A stretch of DNA of 64,000 nucleotides from Acinetobacter lanii (GTDB lineage Bacteria; Pseudomonadota; Gammaproteobacteria; Pseudomonadales; Moraxellaceae), in the NCBI RefSeq assembly GCF_011578285.1, contig NZ_CP049916.1, forward strand, positions 186,001-250,000, given 5' to 3'. Shown here in pieces: positions 1 to 9,535 of this stretch; within the stretch, counting starts at the first letter, position 1, and the number at the start of each line of letters is the position of its first letter. Position numbers and translations under genes: made by a program. The notes beneath the pieces are model-generated. The model saw only the letters and a program-made list of their open reading frames with translations, searched no databases and was not told the DNA's origin.

Positions 1-741
1 GGTGAAACACCTGTATCTGCGAGTGCTGTTAAACAAGCAGGGTATGTAAGTTTGTTGCGTCCAAAAAGAGAATTTGTTGAGCCACGTCCACTCGAAATTG
101 CTGAAATTCATGCCATTACCGAACAATACAAACAAGCGGCGATTCGTGCTAAAGCTGCCGGTTTTGATGGGGTGGAACTGCATGCTGCCAATGGTTATTT
201 GATTGATCAATTCTTACAGACCAAGACCAATTTACGTGATGATATTTACGGCGGTTGTGTAGAAAACCGCGCGCGTTTCTTGCTTGAAGTGGTGGACGCA
301 CTGATTGAAGTGTGGGGTGCAGGTCGAGTCGGTGTGCATTTAGCACCTCGTGGCGATGAGCATGATATGGGCGATGTGAATCCACGTGAAACATTTGGTT
401 ATGTGTTAGAACAATTGGGTAAACGTCAAATTGCGTTCTTCTTTACTCGTGAATATTTGGCTGAAGACAGTATTTCAGCAGAGATGAAAGCACGTTCAAA
501 TGGCGTGCCGTATATTGCCAATATGCGTTTAACTCGTGAAGATGCGCTGGATTTATTGTCTTCAGGTCAAGCTGATGCAGTGGCCTTTGGTAAAGCCTAT
601 ATTGCCAATCCAGACTTATATGAACGTTTGGTGCAAGATGCGCCGCTGAATGAACTTCGCTTTGAAAATATGATTGGCAGTCAAGTGGCAGAAGGCTATA
701 CCGATTATCCATTTTTAGCGGATCGCTTAATCGAAGCTTAA
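1..741 (+). CDS. NADH:flavin oxidoreductase / old yellow enzyme (partial, 5' end missing)
   Basis: The reading frame is open from the first base of the window, so the N-terminal part of the TIM barrel lies outside; about 246 residues remain. The motif GFDGVELHAANGYLIDQF followed by YGG.VENRARFLLEVVDA, and the C-terminal stretch DAVAFGKAYIANPDLYERL ending in EGYTDYPFL, are typical of the NemA/xenobiotic reductase branch of the FMN-dependent old yellow enzymes. These reduce activated C=C bonds or nitro compounds with NAD(P)H in the cytoplasm. The natural substrate cannot be read from the sequence. An ATG-like start inside the frame near 52 is not the real start because the homology continues upstream of it. 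Confidence 0.9.
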   Translation, partial: GETPVSASAVKQAGYVSLLRPKREFVEPRPLEIAEIHAITEQYKQAAIRAKAAGFDGVELHAANGYLIDQFLQTKTNLRDDIYGGCVENRARFLLEVVDALIEVWGAGRVGVHLAPRGDEHDMGDVNPRETFGYVLEQLGKRQIAFFFTREYLAEDSISAEMKARSNGVPYIANMRLTREDALDLLSSGQADAVAFGKAYIANPDLYERLVQDAPLNELRFENMIGSQVAEGYTDYPFLADRLIEA

Positions 742-859
742 AGGCTTCAATCTGCGTTCGATGATGCTGAACAGGATGAGTCATTAACATTGGGCTCATC
801 CTCTGCTATATTTTTCAAAATCTCTGATATTTTAATTTCACGGCTTTGAGGCGAATTTT

Positions 860-2146
860 TTGACAACTCCATTGTGGTACAACGCTGCTTTAGCACTGAT
901 TAAACCCTTATACCAATGGCGTATCAAAAAGCGTGCCAGTGATGCTGAGCAATTGCAGCAAGAAAGCCTTGAGCGTTTTGGTCCTTTCCAAACCCCGAAA
1001 AATCTTCACAGTATTTGGTTTCATGTGGTGTCAGTGGGTGAAACCAATGCAGCGCAACCGCTGATTGAGCATTATTTAAAATTGGGTCATCCAGTTTTGG
1101 TCACCAATACCACCAAAACAGGTCAGGCCAGAGCCAAATCATTATTTTTAAAAGCGCCTTATGAAGCGTTGTTTCAAGCCGTCTATTTGCCTGCTGATCA
1201 AAAAAAATTAATCAAAACCTTTTTCGCCAAGTATCAACCGAAAATGTTGGTGTTGGTCGAAACTGAATTGTGGCCGAATTTGATTGCACAGGCGCAGCAA
1301 TCTCAAGTGCCTTGTGTGTTGGTCAATGCACGGCTTTCCGAAAAATCAGCCAAAGGCTATGGCAAAGTGCCAAGTCTCACCCGAGCTATGCTTCAAGGCT
1401 TAAAACAATTGTTGGCACAAGATCAAGCCTCATTGGATCGCTTTGTGGCATTGGGTGCCCATCCTCAGCAGAGTCAGGTGGTGGGGAGTATCAAATTTGA
1501 TATTAATGCTCCGCAAAACTTCCTTGATCAAGCCCAGCAATTAAAATTGGATTGGCAGTTACAACATCGAAAGATCATCACCTTGGCGAGTACCCATGCG
1601 CCTGAAGAACAAAGCTTGGTTAACGCCTTAAAAGCGTATCTGCTTCAAGATCCAAAAGTTGTGGTGATTGTGGTGCCACGTCATCCTGAACGCTTTGATG
1701 CTGTCTATCACACCATGCAAGACTTAGGTTTAAAGATCCAGCGCCGTAGTTTGGGGCAAAGCATCGAAGCAGATACCCAAGTGTATTTGGCAGATTCGAT
1801 GGGTGAAATGTGGTTGTGGTATGCCTTGAGTCAAGTGTGTTTTGTCGGTGGCTCGTTGAATCAGCCCGGTGGTGGACACAATATTTTAGAGCCCATTGCA
1901 TTAAATGTGCCGACGGTGGTTGGTCCAAATTATTTTAATTTCCAGACCATTGTCGATGAGTTCCTCGATGCCCATGCAGTAGCGGTAGGTGCCAATGCTG
2001 AACAGGTGGCGGAGCAGTTAATCCAATATGTGCAACAGCCTGAGTTAGCAAAGGTGATGGCTGAACATGCGCAGTTGATCATGCAAAAAAATGCTGGCTC
2101 TTTAGAGACGCATATAGGTGTACTCGATCAGTATTTAACGCCATAA
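860..2146 (+). CDS. waaA: 3-deoxy-D-manno-octulosonic acid (Kdo) transferase
   Basis: Protein of 428 aa, the usual length of the GT30 family. It adds Kdo from CMP-Kdo to lipid IVA at the inner membrane, the first core step of lipopolysaccharide or lipooligosaccharide assembly. Family signatures seen are FHVVSVGETNAAQPLI near the N-terminus, VLVETELWPNLIAQA in the first Rossmann half, and FVGGSLNQPGGGHNILEP in the nucleotide-binding C-terminal half. The start is a TTG preceded by GAGG with about 8 nt spacing; no ATG fits better. It stands alone between the reductase gene and rsmE. Acinetobacter kdtA and waaA are synonyms. Confidence 0.93.
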   Translation: MTTPLWYNAALALIKPLYQWRIKKRASDAEQLQQESLERFGPFQTPKNLHSIWFHVVSVGETNAAQPLIEHYLKLGHPVLVTNTTKTGQARAKSLFLKAPYEALFQAVYLPADQKKLIKTFFAKYQPKMLVLVETELWPNLIAQAQQSQVPCVLVNARLSEKSAKGYGKVPSLTRAMLQGLKQLLAQDQASLDRFVALGAHPQQSQVVGSIKFDINAPQNFLDQAQQLKLDWQLQHRKIITLASTHAPEEQSLVNALKAYLLQDPKVVVIVVPRHPERFDAVYHTMQDLGLKIQRRSLGQSIEADTQVYLADSMGEMWLWYALSQVCFVGGSLNQPGGGHNILEPIALNVPTVVGPNYFNFQTIVDEFLDAHAVAVGANAEQVAEQLIQYVQQPELAKVMAEHAQLIMQKNAGSLETHIGVLDQYLTP

Positions 2147-2205
2147 CTTAAGCGGCATTGCCTTAAATATTGAGTATAAATCAGCGCACATTGCGTAGGC
2201 TGTAA

Positions 2206-2312
2206 TCACTTTTGACGCGCCAAAAGTGACAAACGCGCTTTGTTTCTCTGATGCGCTGTCCTATCGCACAGAGAAACCGGCAACATCCATGTCGCCACAT
2301 CCGCGTATCCAA
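2206..2312. repeat. Dispersed palindromic intergenic repeat, copy 1
   Basis: Between waaA and rsmE. It has a perfect 9-bp inverted repeat TCACTTTTG (2206-2214) / CAAAAGTGA (2221-2229), a second perfect 8-bp stem TTTCTCTG (2243-2250) / CAGAGAAA (2269-2276), and ends in CCGCGTATCCA (2301-2311). The element at 28098-28246 has the same three-part layout: an (A)CTTTTG/CAAAAG(T) palindrome, a second stem with a different sequence, and the same CCGCGTATCCA tail. I infer a dispersed repeat family whose second stem is kept by compensatory change. Confidence 0.6.
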
Positions 2313-2340
2313 TTTTTCTGTTTATTCCTCATGGGTTTTT

Positions 2341-3054
2341 ATGAATATTGTCTTACTTGACCCACGCCAAACCCAATCTGAAATTTGGTCCATTAGCTCC
2401 AAACGTCAAATCGAACATTTGATCACGCATGTGAATGTCCAAGTCGGTGATACCTTAAAAGTTGGAGTGCGTGAAGGAAAACGCTATTTAACAGAAATAG
2501 TGGAAATCACAGCGCAAGCTATTCGAGTCAAAGCTTTAAATGAAGAAGTGGTTCCTCAGAAGTTGCCCGTAACCCTGATTGTCGCGATGCCAAGACCCAA
2601 AGTGTTACGCCGTTTAATCATGGACAGTGTGACTTTAGGGGTTGAGAAAATTATTTTATTGCACAGTTATCGGGTGGATAAAAGCTATTGGCAAAGTCCT
2701 TTTCTACAGCAACTCGATCAATATGTGACTTTGGGTTTAGAGCAGGCAGGCGATACCATTGCCCCTCAAATTGAAATTTATAAACGCTTTAAACCCTTTG
2801 TGGAAGATGTCCTACCCACGCTGATTTCATCACAGACACCGGCTTATGTTGCACATCCTTATGCACGTGTAGCCATGCCTTTTGCAATCGAACATCCATG
2901 CACGATGGTGATAGGCCCTGAGGGCGGATTTATTCCCTATGAAATTGAACTGCTCGAAAAAAACGGCTGCCAAGCTGTGAGCTTAGGCAACCGTATTTTA
3001 AGAACCGAAACTGTGATCAGTTATGTCTTAGGTCGATTGTTTAGCACGACCTGA
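2341..3054 (+). CDS. rsmE: 16S rRNA (uracil-1498-N3)-methyltransferase
   Basis: A 237-residue protein from the ATG at 2341, the typical RsmE length. The open frame extends 30 codons upstream, but that part lies in a dispersed repeat and does not look like protein, so 2341 is chosen. RsmE is a SPOUT-class enzyme that methylates U1498 of 16S rRNA in the 30S subunit. The trefoil-knot SAM site appears as MVIGPEGGFIPYEIELL, followed by SLGNRILRTETVISYVLGRL, both diagnostic. The N-terminal PUA-like part carries the usual DTLKVGVREGKRYLTEI. The last 27 bp overlap the convergent mscS-family gene. Confidence 0.93.
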   Translation: MNIVLLDPRQTQSEIWSISSKRQIEHLITHVNVQVGDTLKVGVREGKRYLTEIVEITAQAIRVKALNEEVVPQKLPVTLIVAMPRPKVLRRLIMDSVTLGVEKIILLHSYRVDKSYWQSPFLQQLDQYVTLGLEQAGDTIAPQIEIYKRFKPFVEDVLPTLISSQTPAYVAHPYARVAMPFAIEHPCTMVIGPEGGFIPYEIELLEKNGCQAVSLGNRILRTETVISYVLGRLFSTT

Positions 3055-4062
3055 TTCATCTTCTTGGGATGCATCGCCACGATAAACTTTCACTTCCTGT
3101 ACTGGGTAAGGAATTGAAATGTTATTGTCGGCAAAAGAATGGATCACTTTTTCTTGAACAGTACTGATCGAGGTTGATGTCACCACTTCAGAGGTATTGA
3201 CCCACCACTGTACTTTTAAATTCACCGAGAAATCAGCAAGGGCAGTGACATTCACACTAAAGCCCGGCTGACTCAAAATCGTGGTATCGCGATCTAAAAT
3301 ATCCAAAACCAACTCTTTGGCTTTTTGCACGTCATCTTCATAGCCAATTCCGACAATAAATTCACAGCGACGACGTTGATAAGCGGTATTCACCGTCACT
3401 GGACTGGTATATACCGTAGCATTGGGAATCACGATACGGCGACCGTCCGGTGAGCGCAAGAACGTTGCACGAATCTGAATGTCTTCAACTGTGCCTTCCA
3501 TACCTGACACAATAATGTCATCGCCAATTTTGAACGGTTCACCGAGCAAAATTAAAATACCTGACAATAGGTTTTGGAAAATGTCTTTAAATGCAAAACC
3601 AATGGCAACCGAACCAATCCCCAAAGCACTCATCAGCTGACCTGGGGTGAAACCTGGAATGGCAATCACCATCGCAATCAAAAAGCCGATGAAAATAATC
3701 GCAGAGCTACCCACACGATTTAACACCAAGACCAAATTTTGTTTGGTATAGCTGCGATCTGCCAATGCTTTACGCACGAAGAATTTAAACAGCTTGGAGA
3801 GTAAATAGAACAGGGTAAAGACCACCAAAGCGATACAGATATACGGTAAACGCTCCCAAAAAGCTTCGACAAACTTATCAATGGTTTTGTAGGCATCGTT
3901 GTATTTTGCCGTATGCGCCATCACCGTTTGAGCGGTTTTTTCGGTTGCTTCATGTAACAGTTGTGTCGTGCCTTGGGTCACATCATTTAGGGTATTTTGT
4001 TCTTCAGCCACGTGAATTCCGGAATGTTTAAACTGTTTATATTTTGCCTGAAACAGCACCAT
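3028..4062 (-). CDS. MscS-family mechanosensitive ion channel
   Basis: Protein of 344 aa, about 60 residues longer than E. coli MscS because of a polar N-terminal extension (roughly residues 1-65). Then come a transmembrane segment (YICIALVVFTLFYLLSKLF), further TM segments, and the pore helix region with GQLMSALGIGSVAIGFAFKDIFQNLLSGILILLGEPFKIGDDI, broken here only by description, which is the MscS hallmark. The cytoplasmic beta domain follows with RRIVIPNATVYTSPV. MscS channels open under membrane tension to release solutes on hypo-osmotic shock. The start is uncertain: no strong ribosome site is seen. Its 3' end overlaps rsmE by 27 bp on the other strand. Confidence 0.92.
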   Translation of the reverse strand: MVLFQAKYKQFKHSGIHVAEEQNTLNDVTQGTTQLLHEATEKTAQTVMAHTAKYNDAYKTIDKFVEAFWERLPYICIALVVFTLFYLLSKLFKFFVRKALADRSYTKQNLVLVLNRVGSSAIIFIGFLIAMVIAIPGFTPGQLMSALGIGSVAIGFAFKDIFQNLLSGILILLGEPFKIGDDIIVSGMEGTVEDIQIRATFLRSPDGRRIVIPNATVYTSPVTVNTAYQRRRCEFIVGIGYEDDVQKAKELVLDILDRDTTILSQPGFSVNVTALADFSVNLKVQWWVNTSEVVTSTSISTVQEKVIHSFADNNISIPYPVQEVKVYRGDASQEDESGRAKQST

Positions 4063-4480
4063 AAAGGATAGCGTTGACGTATCAACTCTAGCAATACAAC
4101 GTAAATAATGTTCAGCTTTTGCTTATTTATTCAACAGCATTGGTGAGCCTCAACAAAATATGTTTTAGCAACGTCTACGCAATGAAATTTAGTGAAAGAT
4201 AAAATAAAAAATGGCATGTTTTGACAATAGATTGATGCTTTAGGCTAACGACTAAAAATCCAAGTTATTCAATCATAAGCATAAATTTAGGACGCTCGAC
4301 ATGAGCCATTTTGAATGCTTTACATTAAAGCTGAACTTTAAAGAATTTGACTATTTTTTCTACGACCAAAGCATCATTGTTGCATTTTTAAAGTATAGTC
4401 ATATTAAATAGAAAACTCAAAAAATGATCAATACGATCCATAAACGCTCGAGATAAGACTAATAATCAAGGATGTGTACT
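4063..4480. other. Divergent intergenic region mscS family / acs
   Basis: About 420 bp of AT-rich DNA that must hold the acs promoter and that of the mscS-like gene. A perfect -35 hexamer TTGACA lies at 4222-4227, with a weak candidate -10 (GCTAAC, 4245-4250) at 17 nt spacing. A good -35 with a poor -10 would suit an activator-dependent acs promoter, but this is a weak inference. No small gene was seen. Confidence 0.3.
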
Positions 4481-6430
4481 ATGAATGAACTGTATCCAGT
4501 TCCTGAACAATTCAAAAAAACAGCACGAACCAATCAAGACCAGTATTTTGAACGTTATCAGCAGTCAATCCAAAATCCTAATGCATTTTGGGCAGAGGCT
4601 GCGAAGAAACTCGACTGGATGAAGCCCTTTACCCAAGTCAAAAACACTAACTTTGACAAAGACAATTATCAGGTGGAATGGTTTGCCGATGGTCAGCTCA
4701 ACGTCAGTGAAAATTGTTTAGATCGTCATCTCAAAGAGCATCCGCATAAACCGGCTATTATCTGGGAGGGTGATCATCCCTCTCGCCACAAAATCATTTC
4801 CTTTTCAGAGCTACATGATGAAGTCTGCCGTTTCGCCAATGTGTTAAAGAAAAATGGCGTGAGCAAAGGTGACCGTGTGGTGTTGTATATGCCAATGGTG
4901 CCTGAAGCCGCGATTGCGATGTTGGCATGTACCCGGATTGGCGCAGTGCATTGTGTGGTATTCGGGGGGTTCTCACCCGATTCACTAGCAAGTCGCATTG
5001 AGGACAGCCAAGCCAAAATTGTGATTACCGCAGACTCAGGCATGCGTGGTGGTAAGCCCATTCCACTCAAAGAAAATGTCGATGCGGCATTGCAACTCGA
5101 CGGCACAGACTCGGTGACCAACGTGATTGTGGTACACCGCACCGGCAACCCGATTACCATGCAGGAGAATCGTGACCTGTGGTATCACATGGAAATCATG
5201 TCGGTGAATGACATCTGTCCGCCTGAACCAATGAATGCTGAAGATCCGTTATTTATTCTATATACCTCAGGCTCGACCGGAAAACCTAAAGGGGTATTGC
5301 ATACCACAGGCGGTTATCTGACTTTTGTAAACACGTCTTTCCGTGAAGTGTTCGATTTAAAACAAGATGATATTTTCTGGTGTACTGCTGATGTGGGCTG
5401 GATCACGGGGCACTCTTATGTACTGTATGGACCACTGTCCAATGGAACAACCACACTAATGTTTGAAGGCGTGCCCCAATATCCAACATGGGCACGCACC
5501 GGACATATTGTCGATAAGCACAATGTCACTATTCTTTATACTGCACCGACTGCGATTCGCGCAATGATGCGTGAGGGTGATGCCTTTATTCGAGAAAGTG
5601 ACCGTAGTAGTTTACGTTTATTGGGCTCAGTCGGTGAGCCGATTAACCCTGAAGCGTGGAATTGGTATTACACGGTGGTGGGTGAAAACCGTTGCCCAAT
5701 TGTCGATACCTGGTGGCAAACCGAAACCGGTGGATTCATGATTACCCCATTACCCGGAGCAACCGATTTAAAACCGGGTTCAGCCACTCGTCCATTTTTC
5801 GGCATTCAGCCAGCATTGGTTGATGCAGATGGTAAAGAGATTGAAGGCGAAGCAGAAGGTAATTTGGTCATTAAAGACTCTTGGCCGGGTCAAATGCGCA
5901 CCATTTGGGGCGATCCTGAACGCTTTATCGAGGCCTATTTTTCGACCTATCCGGGCAATTATTTTACGGGAGATGGCGCACGTCGTGATAAAGACGGCTA
6001 CTACTGGATTACCGGACGCGTCGATGACGTCTTAAATGTGTCGGGACACCGTTTAGGTACAGCCGAAATTGAAAGTGCATTGGTGGCTCATGAGCATGTG
6101 GCGGAAGCAGCAGTGATTGGGATTCCACATGACATCAAAGGTCAAGGCATTGCCGCTTATGTCACCTTACAAGCAGACACTTCTGAATCTGAAGAACTGC
6201 GTAAAGAGCTAGTGGGTTGGGTACGTAAAGTGTTAGGACCTGTTGCCACTCCAGATGCGATTTATTGGGCACCTGCACTACCAAAAACCCGTTCAGGTAA
6301 GATCATGCGCCGTATCTTACGTAAGATTGCTGCTAATGAATTGGACAGTTTAGGCGATACGTCTACACTTGCCGATCCTCAAGTGGTCGATCAACTCATT
6401 GCGGAAGTTCAATCACAACATCCTGAATAG
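4481..6430 (+). CDS. acs: Acetyl-CoA synthetase (AMP-forming)
   Basis: A protein of 649 aa from the ATG at 4481. That start has AAGGA 8 nt upstream; the ATG three codons earlier at 4472 sits directly on this Shine-Dalgarno and is rejected. Acs activates acetate to acetyl-AMP and then acetyl-CoA, the high-affinity route for acetate scavenging. Adenylate-forming motifs are present: [20 protein letters not shown], the WWQTETGG motif, and near the C-terminus [17 protein letters not shown], which carries the lysine that is acetylated to control Acs in other bacteria. The gene ends at a strong hairpin. The CrbS/CrbR-like regulators lie 6-12 kb downstream and are the likely controllers. Confidence 0.97.
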   Translation: MNELYPVPEQFKKTARTNQDQYFERYQQSIQNPNAFWAEAAKKLDWMKPFTQVKNTNFDKDNYQVEWFADGQLNVSENCLDRHLKEHPHKPAIIWEGDHPSRHKIISFSELHDEVCRFANVLKKNGVSKGDRVVLYMPMVPEAAIAMLACTRIGAVHCVVFGGFSPDSLASRIEDSQAKIVITADSGMRGGKPIPLKENVDAALQLDGTDSVTNVIVVHRTGNPITMQENRDLWYHMEIMSVNDICPPEPMNAEDPLFILYTSGSTGKPKGVLHTTGGYLTFVNTSFREVFDLKQDDIFWCTADVGWITGHSYVLYGPLSNGTTTLMFEGVPQYPTWARTGHIVDKHNVTILYTAPTAIRAMMREGDAFIRESDRSSLRLLGSVGEPINPEAWNWYYTVVGENRCPIVDTWWQTETGGFMITPLPGATDLKPGSATRPFFGIQPALVDADGKEIEGEAEGNLVIKDSWPGQMRTIWGDPERFIEAYFSTYPGNYFTGDGARRDKDGYYWITGRVDDVLNVSGHRLGTAEIESALVAHEHVAEAAVIGIPHDIKGQGIAAYVTLQADTSESEELRKELVGWVRKVLGPVATPDAIYWAPALPKTRSGKIMRRILRKIAANELDSLGDTSTLADPQVVDQLIAEVQSQHPE

Positions 6431-6449
6431 CATGTTCATTCTTTATTCA

Positions 6450-6479
6450 AATACCGCTACAAATGCTAGCGGTATTTTT
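6450..6479 (+). terminator. Intrinsic terminator of acs
   Basis: Perfect 10-bp stem AATACCGCTA / TAGCGGTATT around a 7-nt loop, followed by TTTTG. It begins 19 nt after the acs stop codon. Confidence 0.85.
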
Positions 6480-6569
6480 GTTTTAGGAATAAGGACTGCA
6501 GGCATTGTGATAAGACCATAGCATCAAATCTGCTAAGATTTTGTGCATATGTGAAATGGTATCAATCCA

Positions 6570-7751
6570 ATGAATGCTCCCCAACATCCTATCCATCCAT
6601 CTCCAATCGACATTGCACAACAGCTTGCTCAGACTTTTGCAACCACTGCTGCAGAACGGGATAAACAGGGGGGCAATCCCAAACATGAACGGGATCTAAT
6701 TCGTCAAAGTGGCTTACTCAGTTTATCCATTCCCAAAGAATTTGGAGGGCAGGGAGCAGATTGGAACACCATTTTTAAAACCATTCAGAGCATTGCCAAT
6801 GTCGACAGTTCACTTGCACACGTTTATGGATTTCACCATTTATTGATTGCCACAGTGCAATTATTCTCTCAAAAACAACAATATCAAACTTGGTTTGAGC
6901 AAACCGCTCAAAACAATTTGTTTTGGGGTAATACTTTAAATCCCTTAGATCAACGTACAACTGCAACCAAGATGAATGAAAATGAATATATTTTTCATGG
7001 CGATAAAAGCTTCTGTTCAGGTTCAATGGACTCCGATATTTTACTTTGTTCAGGCTTTAACGATGCTGGAAAACTGTTGATTGGTGTGATTCCAACAAAA
7101 CGAGAGGGCGTGAGCTTTCTCGGCGATTGGAACAACATGGGACAGCGCCAAACAGACAGTGGTACCAGTCATTTTGAACAGGTCAAAATTCATCAAAGTG
7201 AATTATTGCTGAATCCAGGGCCACTGAGTACGCCGTATTCAAGTTTACGTCCGCTGATTGCTCAACTCATATTTGTGCATTTGTTTTTAGGTGTTGCAGA
7301 AGGTGCCTTTGACGTGGCCAAACAAACCGTGCAAACCCAAAAAGCTTGGTCGAAGTCTTTGGCTGAACATGCTGTGAATGATCCCTTTACCCAAAAGCAC
7401 TTCGCTGAATTTTATGTGCAATTAGAAAGTGTGCGTTTACTGGCTCAAAAAGCGATTGATACACTGCAATGGGCTTGGGATATAGGCGAAGCATTGAATG
7501 CAGAACAACGTGGACAAGTTTCGATTGCCATTGCAACTGCCAAGATTGCAGCGACCCATACTTCATTATTTATTACGCAAAACATCTTTCAAGTCATGGG
7601 GGCACGTGCAACCACAGCCAAACTGAATCTAGACCGTTTCTGGCGCAATGTTCGCACACAAACCTTGCACGATCCGATTGATTATAAATATCAAGAAGTC
7701 GGAGAATGGGTGCTGACTGCCAAAGTACCTGATCCAAGTTTTTATTCTTAA
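6570..7751 (+). CDS. Acyl-CoA-dehydrogenase-fold flavin monooxygenase (DszC/SfnB-like)
   Basis: Protein of 393 aa with the acyl-CoA dehydrogenase fold: an N-terminal helical domain (RQSGLLSLSIPKEFGGQGADW), a middle beta domain (FHGDKSFCSGSMDSDILLCSG), and a C-terminal helical domain. The pattern of the middle domain (KSFCSG..., ..NMGQRQTDSG) resembles the DszC/SfnB group, flavin-dependent oxygenases that oxidise sulfur compounds rather than dehydrogenate acyl-CoA. An sfnG-like gene and an FMN reductase gene lie 0.7 kb downstream on the other strand, which supports a role in using organosulfur compounds. An ordinary acyl-CoA dehydrogenase is the alternative. The start ATG has no clear ribosome site. 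Confidence 0.7.
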   Translation: MNAPQHPIHPSPIDIAQQLAQTFATTAAERDKQGGNPKHERDLIRQSGLLSLSIPKEFGGQGADWNTIFKTIQSIANVDSSLAHVYGFHHLLIATVQLFSQKQQYQTWFEQTAQNNLFWGNTLNPLDQRTTATKMNENEYIFHGDKSFCSGSMDSDILLCSGFNDAGKLLIGVIPTKREGVSFLGDWNNMGQRQTDSGTSHFEQVKIHQSELLLNPGPLSTPYSSLRPLIAQLIFVHLFLGVAEGAFDVAKQTVQTQKAWSKSLAEHAVNDPFTQKHFAEFYVQLESVRLLAQKAIDTLQWAWDIGEALNAEQRGQVSIAIATAKIAATHTSLFITQNIFQVMGARATTAKLNLDRFWRNVRTQTLHDPIDYKYQEVGEWVLTAKVPDPSFYS

Positions 7752-7780
7752 GACATTCATTTGATCAATCAATCAATCTC

Positions 7781-7804
7781 AAAGCCTCCGAAAGGAGGTC
7801 TTTG
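7781..7804 (+). terminator. Terminator after the DszC/SfnB-like gene
   Basis: Stem CCTCC (7785-7789) / GGAGG (7794-7798) closed by a GAAA loop and extended by AAAG/CTTT with one bulge. It starts 30 nt after the stop codon. The U tract is short. Confidence 0.6.
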
Positions 7805-7908
7805 TTAAAGTTAGAAGAAAACATTCTTGAAATACATATATACAATTCATATTTTTCAGGACTTCATAAATTTGTTATGATTGAACATTACTTAGGAAGT
7901 ACCGTTTT

Positions 7909-8115
7909 ATGAATAAAGATTTAACCAATAATAAAAATATGTTGTTGTATGTTTTGTTCGGCCTGTTGGCTTTTACCTTGATGCTGACCAATGTATTACA
8001 TAACGATATCGTCGATGCTGTTTTAACCGTGATTAATACCGTGATTATTGTCAAAATTGCTTTGATTTTGTTGAAATCAGGCATTGCGAGTGTCAATGCG
8101 ATTTGTAATCCATAA
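7909..8115 (+). CDS. Small two-helix membrane protein, unknown function
   Basis: A 68-residue protein with AGGAAG about 10 nt upstream of its ATG. After a polar start (MNKDLTNNKN) there are two hydrophobic segments, roughly residues 11-29 (LLYVLFGLLAFTLMLTNVL) and 38-55 (VLTVINTVIIVKIALILL). It is followed 75 nt later by a terminator, so it looks like a real single gene. The ORF on the opposite strand here is less convincing, with no ribosome site. I do not recognise a family. Confidence 0.6.
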   Translation: MNKDLTNNKNMLLYVLFGLLAFTLMLTNVLHNDIVDAVLTVINTVIIVKIALILLKSGIASVNAICNP

Positions 8116-8189
8116 TCCATACAATGATTTGAATGTGAAACCATTTTAATACCAGTTATTTTAAAAGACTTAAAATAGACTCAGAAAAG

Positions 8190-8214
8190 ACGTAGGTAGA
8201 TCCTGCGTTTTTTT
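8190..8214 (+). terminator. Terminator of the small membrane protein gene
   Basis: Stem ACGTAGG / CCTGCGT (one G-U pair) with a 5-nt loop, running into seven T residues. Confidence 0.75.
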
Positions 8215-8324
8215 ATGTCTTAATTTTTAGGTTTTTAATGACGATCAATTTTAATATGTGTTTATGATGATAAAAATCGATTCACTAACAATGGATGATC
8301 CTCAGTCATCATCATGATATCGAT

Positions 8325-8354
8325 AAAAAAATCCCCCAAGCCGAGCCTTGAAGG
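8325..8354 (-). terminator. Terminator of the msuE-sfnG-like operon
   Basis: On the minus strand an 8-bp stem CCTTCAAG / CTTGGGGG with two G-U pairs and a 6-nt loop is followed by ATTTTTTT. It lies about 50 nt beyond the sfnG-like stop codon. Confidence 0.75.
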
Positions 8355-8401
8355 AAATTGAATGAACCTTAGTTTTTAATTGTTATGCGATAGCGTATTG
8401 T

Positions 8402-9511
8402 TTAAGCAGATTTGGCCGTAATTTGATTGGCTTGCGCTGCTTCAAGTTCACGTACTAAAGGCAATACTTTTTCGCCAAAGTATTCCACTTCTTCAATAAA
8501 GTGTAAGAAACCTGAAAGCACTAAATCGACCCCCACTGATTTCAGTTCAACAATGCGTTCAGCAATTTGCTGCGGTGTACCAATCAGATTGGTACGGAAA
8601 CCATCGTTATATTGAACCAAATCTTCAAAGGTGGATTTCGCCCAGTTCCCTTCACCTTCTGATGTTGAAGCACCTGCTTCACGGGTGGCATCACCAAAGG
8701 CTTTGACCGCTTCGACATTGGCACCATCAATGATCTCTTGCAAGACTCGTTTCGCTTCTTCTTCAGTATCACGTGCAATCACAAAAGCATTGACGCCCAC
8801 TTTAACTTCATGATTATTGGCTTTGGCTTTTTCGCGAATGTCATCAATCTGTTTTTTCAGTTCGGCAGGGGTGTTGCCATTGGTGAAGTACCAATCCGAT
8901 ACACGCGATGCCATATCCCGTGCAGCGCGAGAACTGCCCCCTTGGAAAATTTCGATATGTGGCTTTTGAACAGGTTTAGGGCTCAGGGTATAGTCTTTAA
9001 ATTGATAGAATTTACCATCAAAACTATAATGATCCTGTGTCCATACCCCTTTCAAAGCGGTAATGAATTCTTCAGAACGGGCATAACGTTGATCATGCTC
9101 AGGCCATTCTTCACCAATGGCATCAAATTCACCACGGAACCAACCACTGACCACATTAATTGCAATACGGCCATTGGTCAGGTGATCAATGGTGGCCAAT
9201 TGCTTTGCGGCAAGTGCAGGTTTCCACGGTCCAGGCAGAATCGCTGCGATGACTTTTAATTTTTCTGTTTTCGCCAAAATACCATGACTGAAGCTGACCG
9301 ATTCATGTTGATTTTCAGCATTGTAGCCTGCAGTAAAACGAATTTGCGTTAAGGCATATTCGAAACCGCTTTTTTCTGCCGCTTGGGCCAAACGTACGTT
9401 GTAGTCATAGCTCCAATCAGTACGTTGTTCAATATTACTGACCACCAAGCCACCGCTAACATTCGGTACCCAATAGGCAAACTTGATTGCTTCATTTTTT
9501 GATTGTGTCAT
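8402..9511 (-). CDS. sfnG: FMNH2-dependent dimethylsulfone monooxygenase (SfnG-like)
   Basis: A 369-residue luciferase-like (LLM) monooxygenase. It starts at ATG 9511 with GGAG 6 nt upstream; the open frame reaches a TTG at 9523 that lies on the Shine-Dalgarno itself. N-terminal FAYWVPNVSGGLVVSNIEQR and the central ATIDHLTNGRIAINVVSGWFRGEF are close to the SfnG/SsuD group. SfnG converts dimethylsulfone to methanesulfinate using reduced FMN, which lets cells take sulfur from dimethyl sulfide derivatives. The partner FMN reductase gene lies 24 nt upstream in the same operon. An alkanesulfonate monooxygenase (SsuD/MsuD) is the closest alternative. Confidence 0.82.
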   Translation of the reverse strand: MTQSKNEAIKFAYWVPNVSGGLVVSNIEQRTDWSYDYNVRLAQAAEKSGFEYALTQIRFTAGYNAENQHESVSFSHGILAKTEKLKVIAAILPGPWKPALAAKQLATIDHLTNGRIAINVVSGWFRGEFDAIGEEWPEHDQRYARSEEFITALKGVWTQDHYSFDGKFYQFKDYTLSPKPVQKPHIEIFQGGSSRAARDMASRVSDWYFTNGNTPAELKKQIDDIREKAKANNHEVKVGVNAFVIARDTEEEAKRVLQEIIDGANVEAVKAFGDATREAGASTSEGEGNWAKSTFEDLVQYNDGFRTNLIGTPQQIAERIVELKSVGVDLVLSGFLHFIEEVEYFGEKVLPLVRELEAAQANQITAKSA

Positions 9512-9535
9512 GACTTTCTCCAATGAATGTTCTTG

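Noticed and set aside
2251..2340. N-terminal extension of rsmE by 30 codons
   Set aside because: The extension lies in the dispersed palindromic repeat and does not match the family; ATG 2341 gives the normal RsmE start.
8427..9259. Plus-strand ORFs antisense to the sfnG-like gene, including one of 173 codons
   Set aside because: They are shadows of a well-supported LLM monooxygenase gene.
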